Shown: in pieces, positions 57,310 to 64,000 of the stretch
Layout of the letters: every line of letters begins with the position of its first letter
Position numbering within the stretch: position 1 is the first letter of the stretch
The notes under the pieces: model-generated
Seen by the model: only the letters and a program-made list of their open reading frames with translations
The model's database searches: none
Told to the model about the DNA's origin: nothing
NCBI GenBank assembly: GCA_964017125.1
Contig: OZ024902.1
Span: 36,801,219-36,865,218, forward strand
DNA length: 64,000 bases
Source: Flabesymbios commensalis
Lineage: Eukaryota; Annelida; Polychaeta; Terebellida; Flabelligeridae
Reading direction: 5' to 3'
Program-made: the position numbers and the translations under genes

Positions 57310-58842
57310 GGCCTACATTATGATGAATTTAAAGATTTAATAGATAACGCTATAAATGAAAAATCGCAGCTTTTTTCAACTCTAAAAGAAAATAAAGTAG
57401 AAGATGGCGACGATAGTATACTACTCAGGGATATCTCGATTCAAGAAATAAAACTACAATTAGATAGGACCAAAGGTAGGTCTGCTCCAGGAGCAGACGG
57501 AATTAAATACACTATAATTAAAAAATGTCCAGAAATAGTATTTGAGAATTTAAAAACTATGTACAATCAGTGCCTAAAAATAGGGTATTTTCCAAGTAAA
57601 TGGAAGGAAGCTCAAGGAATTATGCTCCCAAAGCCTAAAAAAGACAATAAAATTCCAACTAACTATAGACCAATCAGTTTATTAAGTTGCATAGGCAAAC
57701 TTTTTGAAAAAATAATTGCTCATAGAATGCGCAGTAAATTAGAAGAAGAAAATTTCTTTATTAAATGGCAAATAGGCTATAGAAATAAAAGATGTGCTAT
57801 GGAACACATTCTCAGACTAGCTGATGATGCGCACATAGCACATAGCCGTCACCATAAAGGAGCTGCAATCTTTATAGATGTAGAAAAAGCTTTTGATTCC
57901 GTATGGCACAACGGACTAAGATATAAATTAATGAATACAAATTTACCAGATAAAATAGTAAGATTAATGTCTTCATTTATAACTGACAGGAAAATTTCAG
58001 TCAAAATAAATAATGAGACTTCAGACAAAATTTCACTTAATGCCGGCACACCTCAGGGCTCGGTTCTCAGCCCACTTCTATTCCTAATCTATGTAAATGA
58101 TATTCCAATAGATCCCTACAGTAATACAGTAGGGGTCTCTCAGTTCGCAGACGACCTGGGATTTCGGACTTTTGCTAAAAGTGAAAAAACTAAATATAGG
58201 CTGGCCAAAGTTTTATCAGACCTAGAAGCATGGTGCTCCAAGTGGAGAATAAAACTAAATGCTAAGAAAACGCAGCTTATAATGCTTAAAACTAAGAAAA
58301 ATATAGAACTAGAACTTTTTGGCGAAAAACTCACTGCAGTACAGCAAGCAAAATTGCTAGGAGTAACTTTAGATAAGAAACTGACTTTTAATGCTCATAT
58401 AGATGAAAACGCTAAGAAAGGAAGGCAACGCCTTGGTCTGCTTAAACTCCTGAGCGGCTCAAAGTGGGGCTGTAAACCCAAAACACTAATGAGACTATAT
58501 AAAAGTTATATACGTCCAGTACTAGAATACGGCGCTCCAGTAATTTTAGGAGCGTCAGAAACGTATATCAAGAAACTTCAAATCATTCAAAATAAGGCCA
58601 TCAGAATAGCCTACAAATTGGATCCACTTTCGCACACTGAAGATATTCATAAAATTGCTAAGATCGATCTGATCAAAGATCGATTCCAAATTTTAACGTA
58701 TAAATTCATAGATTCGTTTAAAGAGCATTCAGATCTTTTCAAACTTCAAAATGAATTAAGAGCTTCAAGAATTAAAAGAGGGCATAAAGCACATTTGGAC
58801 AAATTAATATCAGAATATGCCGAAATTTATGATGAAAATTGA
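57310..58842 (+). mobile_element. Jockey-like LINE, 5'-truncated, reverse transcriptase frame open
   Basis: About 510 residues without a stop. The open frame itself begins at 57220 in flanking sequence. Numbered from there: SAPGADGI 88-95, NYRPISLL 148-155, FIDVEKAFDSVWH 218-230 (catalytic D220), GTPQGSVLSPLLF 276-288, QFADD 308-312, KLLGVTLD 388-395, VLEYGAPVI 434-442. The endonuclease domain is absent. No 3' UTR of note and no poly-A after the stop at 58842. A-rich codon use. Closest relative in the window is the decayed 12480-13400 copy. Open frame suggests recent insertion. Confidence 0.88.
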
Positions 58843-58869
58843 GACTGCTGTGTGAATGCGGCTAGAGTT

Positions 58870-59118
58870 GTGTCAGTACCGGTTCGGCGTCAATAGCGTT
58901 GGACCGACATTGACGCAACACTGGCAGCGTTGGCAGCACGCGTGAGTGACAAGAACAGCGAAGTGCTTTCACAGTGTGGCTACCGCGGTGCCAATGTCGG
59001 TCCAGCGCTAACAACGCTGAGCCGGCATTGGCGCGACGCCAGCGGCGCTGACAAGCACTCGTGAGTGTGATAACAGCGTTGACGCGTTGACGGGCCAACA
59101 CCTACGGCGTTGGTCAGC
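58870..59118. repeat. GC-rich GTTGG/CGTTG repeat cluster
   Basis: Many short units such as AGCGTTGGACCGACATTGAC, GGTGCCAATGTCGGTCCAGC, GAGCCGGCATTGGCGCGACG and GGGCCAACACCTACGGCG. Clearly more CpG-rich than the neighbourhood. Related in pattern to the GTTGG MITEs. Confidence 0.6.
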
Positions 59119-59970
59119 CACCCCGTCACGATAACAACAGACGTCACAGTCTGTTGTCACTCACCACATGTCATCACAGGGGGTGATAATCCACATAATT
59201 GTCACCCCCCGCGAAGACTGTCATGGTGAGTGAAAGCAATGGTTTAAATCCCCTGGTGGCTCTGAAAAGAGAACAAGCGAACTTTCTTAATTTCACAATT
59301 AAGATGACACGCTTCTAGGAACTTTCTATTTCTCAAATTATCAACTTTAGACACCTTTTAGACCACTCCACCCAAATTCATGAAATTACATAACTCAGAA
59401 CGCAATTACATTCAGAACGCAATTTTAAGTATGTCAAACATACTAAGTGAACTTAAGTGAACACGAGAGGCATAGGTTTAATAAAAGAAATGTCTCAAAT
59501 GTTCATTTAAAGGATCTGTCAAAATTAAAACTTTATCGTCCTTTTCCATTCAGATTTCAAGAGTTAAGACACAAGATATAGGGTAGCTACCGGCTGATTC
59601 AACACCTCATTTAGACCACCGCGACCCTCTGTTCGCCGAGGGCGCATCAAAATTAATTAAATTCTAAAATGCTTCTATTTCCAGGTTCCTTGCCTCCCTT
59701 GCCGACCAGATATTTTCTAATGAGTATTATATACTAATGAAATATTTGGATAGGCTAAGAGAAAGCTTTCATACAAGCTTCGAATGCCTTAATCCCACTC
59801 TCAGCACCCTTCGGGTGCTAGGGTTCACTCAGCCGTATGATGGCCCCTGGACACTGCGGACATCCAAAATTTGAGGTCGTATTATACAGAGGGGTAGACG
59901 TTTTTCCCGTCATCCGAGGCATCAAATCCTAACTCGTATTATACGTGGCGTCTCAATATACGCTGGGATA
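59119..59970. other. No gene recognised
   Basis: Interior of the TACCGTATATCCC-bounded element. A short CACAGTCTGTTG / GTCACAGTCTGTTGTCAC foldback region at about 59140-59215 (CATCACAGGGGGTGATAAT). No coding. Confidence 0.4.
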
Positions 59971-60199
59971 TACGGTAATGTAAATCATGTAAATTGAAAC
60001 ATACTTGTCAGCAGAAATAATTAGCTCTAAATGTTAATGAAATTTCACGATGGTAGATGATTTTAAACGTCACATATAATAGAAATATCACGGTATTGTT
60101 ATTGTCCATAGGGCTGAGATCGACGTCATAACTTGGAGCTGTAGAAGTACAAAGCGAAGGGCGGCGATGGTGCCAGGGAAAGCTGACAGGCATTAACTG

Positions 60200-60323
60200 T
60201 TCACTTGTGATCACTTGTAGTTACTGCCTTTTGGCTTTGTAAAACGTTATACTACTACCCCAGCTTCTAAGACGTTGGGCCGACGTTGTTTAAGTATTAT
60301 ACAAATGTTTTGTGTTTTCTGGG
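60200..60323. repeat. Family G piece followed by MITE A half copy
   Basis: TTACTGCCTTTTGGCTTTGTA (about 60222) then GACGTTGGGCCGACGTTG through ACAAATGTTTTGTGTTTTCTGGG (60271-60322). Confidence 0.6.
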
Positions 60324-60376
60324 ACAGTTGTCCACCAGGTGCTGTTCTCTTGGTAGACACAGCGTGGCCGATATTG

Positions 60377-61634
60377 GGTTTAAGCTTCATAACCCCCTCG
60401 ATCCCCTCGAACCATCACCCACAACCCTCGATCAAAAAGTCCCTCGACCCACAACCCCTCGATCCACAACCCCCTCCCCCCACAACAACATATTTTTTAT
60501 CCCATTAGATGGTAACCAAATAGCTGGTAAGGTCGCCAGTCACAGCCCGAAAATGGAAACGAAGTGTCAGACAAGCTAGTAACCAAACATTTATACTTCA
60601 AGTAGGCCTAATATCGAGAAGTTCCCACGTTCAAAAGTTCCCACGTTCTGAGAACTTCAAGTCGCCATGCATATGAGACCCACTGCAGGCAGTTAAATCA
60701 ATTATATAATTGTTGTCAACAAAACTGTTAGGGGGGCACTATTCAATCACCGGGGGGGGGGGGGGGGGCTGGATTATTTATCCCCGCATAATTTCAACAC
60801 GTAGGGCTCGGTGACGCGTGGAGAAAAATGATTAGGCCAGCTAGTCCAGGTCTTGAAATATATTATTTATTTCATAAACAGCCTGTCCCGGGTTTGATTT
60901 GAAAATACTCCCCCCCCCCCCCGCCGATTGATTGGTGCATGACCCTCTAGAAATGTAGGCCTACTTTTAGGCCTATTCTGTGAAACACAGTGACGTCACC
61001 GGAATTCCTTTTAAATGGCTACTCGGTGAAAAAAATGCTACACAAGACCCCCTCCCCCATACTTCATTGTATCTGCTACATGTAGCTCCGTGAGTGTGTG
61101 CTTTATAGACTATGACACCAGTGTCGGGAACATGGGCGCTGTGGCTGGCATCACAGGTGAATGGGATAGGGTCAGCATGCTCATTGGTTTAAGTATAGAC
61201 ATGGCAGTGACTATCACCGCATAGACACATCCCAATTTCCCGTGGCTGGCAACACACGCGCTGACACGGGAAATTCACCCAATGTTGTCTCAATACTGGG
61301 CCAGCATCTCCACAGCTGGCACAACATTGTCTGCACAGAGACGCTCTGACTTGTAAACGCGGCACGCATATATGAATAGGATATATGTTTACCGACAGAG
61401 AATTTATTATGCCTTATTCATTAATATAGGGCCTAATATAAAAAACACAAATTAGGCCTATGTTATAAATAAAAAGGGTCCACCAATAGGCCTTACACGA
61501 TTATAAACTAAACCTAAATCACCCATTTTCAACTTTGGGTCGAGGGGGTAATTCGGAATGGTTGTGGGTCAAGGGGGTTGTGGGTCGAGGGGTTGTGGGT
61601 CGAGGGTTGTGGGTTGAGGGTCGAGGGTTGACTT
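60377..61634. mobile_element. Mutator-like non-autonomous transposon, diverged inverted copy
   Basis: Same element as 2146-3092 in reverse: TIR units of CCCTCGACCCACAAC at 60395-60485 and their complement at 61540-61630. The interior shares CAAGTCGCCATGCATATGAG, AAATTCACCCAATGTTGTCT, GCAGACAATGTTGTGCCAG-type sequence (inverted) and TAGGCCTTACACGATTATA. About 300 bp longer because of G/C runs and an extra segment at 60720-61240. No clean target duplication. Confidence 0.75.
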
Positions 61635-61649
61635 GATGTTAGATTAATA

Positions 61650-61748
61650 CAGTTGGGCTAGCGTCGTTTATGCGCATCTAACATAGATGCAATGACGTTG
61701 AGCCGAGCTTGTATGAAATTATACAAATTATGTTTTGTGTTTGCTGGG
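61650..61748. repeat. MITE family A, diverged copy
   Basis: GTTGGGCTAGCGTCGTTTATG, GACGTTGAGCCGAGCTTGTA and ATGTTTTGTGTTTGCTGGG. It adjoins the Mutator-like copy. Confidence 0.6.
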
Positions 61749-62060
61749 AAACTGATTTTTCGGCTATATAGACAATAAACAAAAGAATTAAAATAAATGA
61801 AAGCCAAAATCAAATATAATAACATTACATTTGTCACCCGCCACGCGAGAAGGTACCTCCCCGCGGCTTTATTCAAATTATTTATGACGTCATTTAAAAT
61901 TTAATTTTAATTATTACATAACTAAATTTAAAATATTAAAAATCAAATGAAACAAAAACTAATAAAGATTTTTCAATATTGAGACAGGAACCATACGGCT
62001 ATCGAATCAATTGAAAAAAATCAATTTTGACAAAACTGAGCTTATGGCCTTTTTCGCGTG

Positions 62061-62170
62061 GCGGGCCTTCTGACAATCGGGCCTTCTCACTAATCATCCT
62101 TACTGGTTTTCTGACAAACGGGCCTTCTGACTAATGGGCCTTGTGACTAACGGGCCTTATGACTAAAAGG
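62061..62170. repeat. 17-bp tandem repeat GGGCCTTCTGACTAAT, about 6 units
   Basis: Units CGGGCCTTCTGACAAT, CGGGCCTTCTCACTAAT, ACGGGCCTTCTGACTAAT, GGGCCTTGTGACTAACG and GGGCCTTATGACTAA, with one degenerate unit in the middle. Confidence 0.75.
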
Positions 62171-62825
62171 CGGACACCGGGTGGACGGATGGAAGGGTGA
62201 AACTATTTCATTATCTCGGTATGTGCCCTATAGGCCTGGTGGAAATACAACACATTGAAAACAATGTATTATATATATGTGAAAAATTTAGTCAGAAATA
62301 AACACATATCATTCGGTTTTATCTCATTCCGAAACATAACATGGGTATCTTATAAGCTTAAATAAAAGTTCTTTGGATGTTATCTTGTGCCAAAGCATAA
62401 AGTATCCAATGTCAGCTATAAATAATATTGAGTTCAAGACAACCATTAAAGTTAAATCATATTTTGATGTTTAAAATTAGTCAAATAATAAATTATCGTC
62501 ACTTGAACTGTCTGTCTCGTCACTTGATGATATAATATTGTCATCCCCTAATAACTAAAACATCTGTATTTATGCACGAATGACCACATCATTATATAGT
62601 CCTACATTGTCAATTGCTTCTGTGCTACATAAGTGAGTTTTAACGACACATATGAAAAAATATATATATATATATATATTTAAACCAATATAGCACATCA
62701 TCAATGTCATAAAAATCAATAATTGGAACCGTTTTGCTAATCAGCTTATAGATACCAGCAAGAATACATAGCACATCATCTTGATATCAGTAATCAGGTA
62801 ATGTGTTTGTATATGTAGCAACAAT
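62171..62825. other. No gene recognised
   Basis: AT-rich with a TA microsatellite at about 62659-62680. Confidence 0.45.
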
Positions 62826-62827
62826 AC

Positions 62828-63140
62828 CAAAGGGCGTGGGCCTGGTGCCTGCTTGGAAAGACAGAGATCGCAGATTCGTCTCCTGCTTTGGCATTCCAGG
62901 TTTTAAAGAACAAAATGTTTCCTCCCTGCTCAATCGTAAAGATTGAATATTGTGGGCAGCCTACATGACCGAGAGATAACGTGCTTGGCCGCAGACCAAC
63001 AGGGCTCAATTTCAAATCATGTGTCTGGAGGGCAGTGTCACCTCATTCATATCACCATCCCCAGGAGGTTCTTCTGGCCCAGTTTAACATATATGTGAAC
63101 AAATGCGGCGTATAACCCCATTCATTTTATTTCATTACAT
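62828..63140 (+). mobile_element. SINE, family V, copy 2
   Basis: GACAGAGATCGCAGATTCGTC (decayed B-box), TTTGGCATTCCAGGTTTTAA, CAATCGTAAAGATTGAATAT, GTGGGCAGCC, GGTTCTTCTGGCCCAGTTTA and CCCCATTCATTTTATTTC. It has an extra segment of about 70 bp (62960-63035) absent from copy 1. Confidence 0.7.
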
Positions 63141-64000
63141 TTGATAAAGCCAACTAACACCTGACCCGACGTTTGCCTGATAACATTACAGTAACATTGC
63201 AGCAAAGATCGTGTGAGTTGAGAAAGCCGGGTCCTTATCCTTGGGTCGATTTACTGTTAGTATTGTGATTTTCGTAATTTGCATTACGTAAGAGGGTGTA
63301 GTAAAAGTGCATTACGGTTACATGTGATAATGATGGATTAGGGCTGCTGTAGATTTCACGGCTGAGTAAGAAACATTAAAAGTTGATATTTTACAACTCC
63401 ATGACAATTTTGTTAGGTTTTTTTAAGGCAGAAGAATTGAAATTGAAGAATAAAGACTTCGTGAAAATTCCTGGCTAACTGGGGCCTATTAAAAGACCCA
63501 GAATAAATAATAATTGCACATCTACTCTTGTATGTACATAATTTTTACATTGTAGTCCTGTAAAAACGATTTTTTGTCAAGCATTTTTTATTACGTGCAG
63601 TGAGCCTACTTCAGAATGTGTGTAAAATCAGCTAAATGTATGATGGGAATCATACATATAATAAATTCCAATGATGGATGAGATATAAATATATACTACC
63701 GGCCTATACATATTTTATTTTCATGATAATGCAATTCAGAGCATAGATATACATTCTCTGACACACCTGTAGCTGATATTTTGCAATGCTGTTGACAAGT
63801 TTCAAGGCCCCTGGGCCTCTTGTTTCCTAGACTGCATCAGTTTTTCAAAAAGTGAAGAAAAATACTGGCTCATAGCGGCCATATTGAATCTTTTTGGGTC
63901 AAAATTTAGCACCTTGTCACCCTAAAGCTGCTAGCCCCTGCCTCATAATATTACTTGATAATTCCATGTACAAAGTGATTATCTAGCAAAATTATTATTA
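63141..64000. other. No gene recognised
   Basis: Contains AGGCCCCTGGGCCTCTTGTT at 63806-63825, a G/C palindrome that looks like a MITE end. Nothing else supported. Confidence 0.4.

Larger units (their letters stand above)
56112..59977. mobile_element. 3.87-kb element bounded by TACCGTATATCCC inverted repeats
   Basis: TACCGTATATCCCCGTGTAT at 56112 and ATATACGCTGGGATATACGGTA ending at 59977. Similarity reaches inward through CTCGTATTATAC and CCTAACTCGTATTATACGTG. No target duplication or own transposase seen. The interior has been colonised by the LINE at 57310-58842 and GTTGG-rich repeats. Confidence 0.55.

Overview
Eukaryotic genomic DNA, AT-rich and dominated by transposable elements, almost certainly from a marine invertebrate. 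Evidence: spliced genes with GT/AG introns, tRNA-derived SINEs, several LINE lineages, many foldback MITEs, and DNA-transposon protein families known mainly from cnidarians, molluscs, echinoderms and other aquatic invertebrates. The species cannot be read from the sequence.

The only confident host gene is guanine deaminase (GDA), on the minus strand, occupying 279-44098. Twelve coding exons can be joined with consistent phases and GT/AG sites to give 413 residues. They carry every zinc ligand and the catalytic glutamate of the family. The last exon (about 35-45 residues) lies off the left edge. Exons 2-12 sit within 15 kb (279-15169). Exon 1 lies at 44006-44098, so intron 1 is about 28.8 kb and is filled with repeats.

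Layout. 1-15.2 kb: GDA exons 2-12, with short hairpin MITEs, a Mutator-like MITE, SINEs and a 627-bp foldback made of 21-bp CCGCGG units. 15.2-44.0 kb (intron 1): a decayed DNA transposon encoding an XPG/FEN-like nuclease protein (about 16.0-19.35 kb); a second, internally palindromic element of the same protein class (21014-25054); a 16-unit 144-bp satellite (27.1-29.35 kb); LINE pieces; and a 3.55-kb long-TIR element (40382-43934) ending 71 bp from the exon 1 donor. 44.1-44.97 kb: region upstream of the GDA start, no recognisable promoter motif. 44974-50073: a young LTR element with 510-bp LTRs and no recognisable pol genes. 50-64 kb: SINE copies, a CR1-like LINE fragment, a TIR element (56112-59977) containing an open 5'-truncated Jockey-like LINE, a second inverted copy of the Mutator-like MITE, and a 17-bp tandem array.

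The best candidates for something poorly described are the TAGTCCA-ended elements, the XPG-like protein family they appear to travel with, and the coding-poor LTR element.
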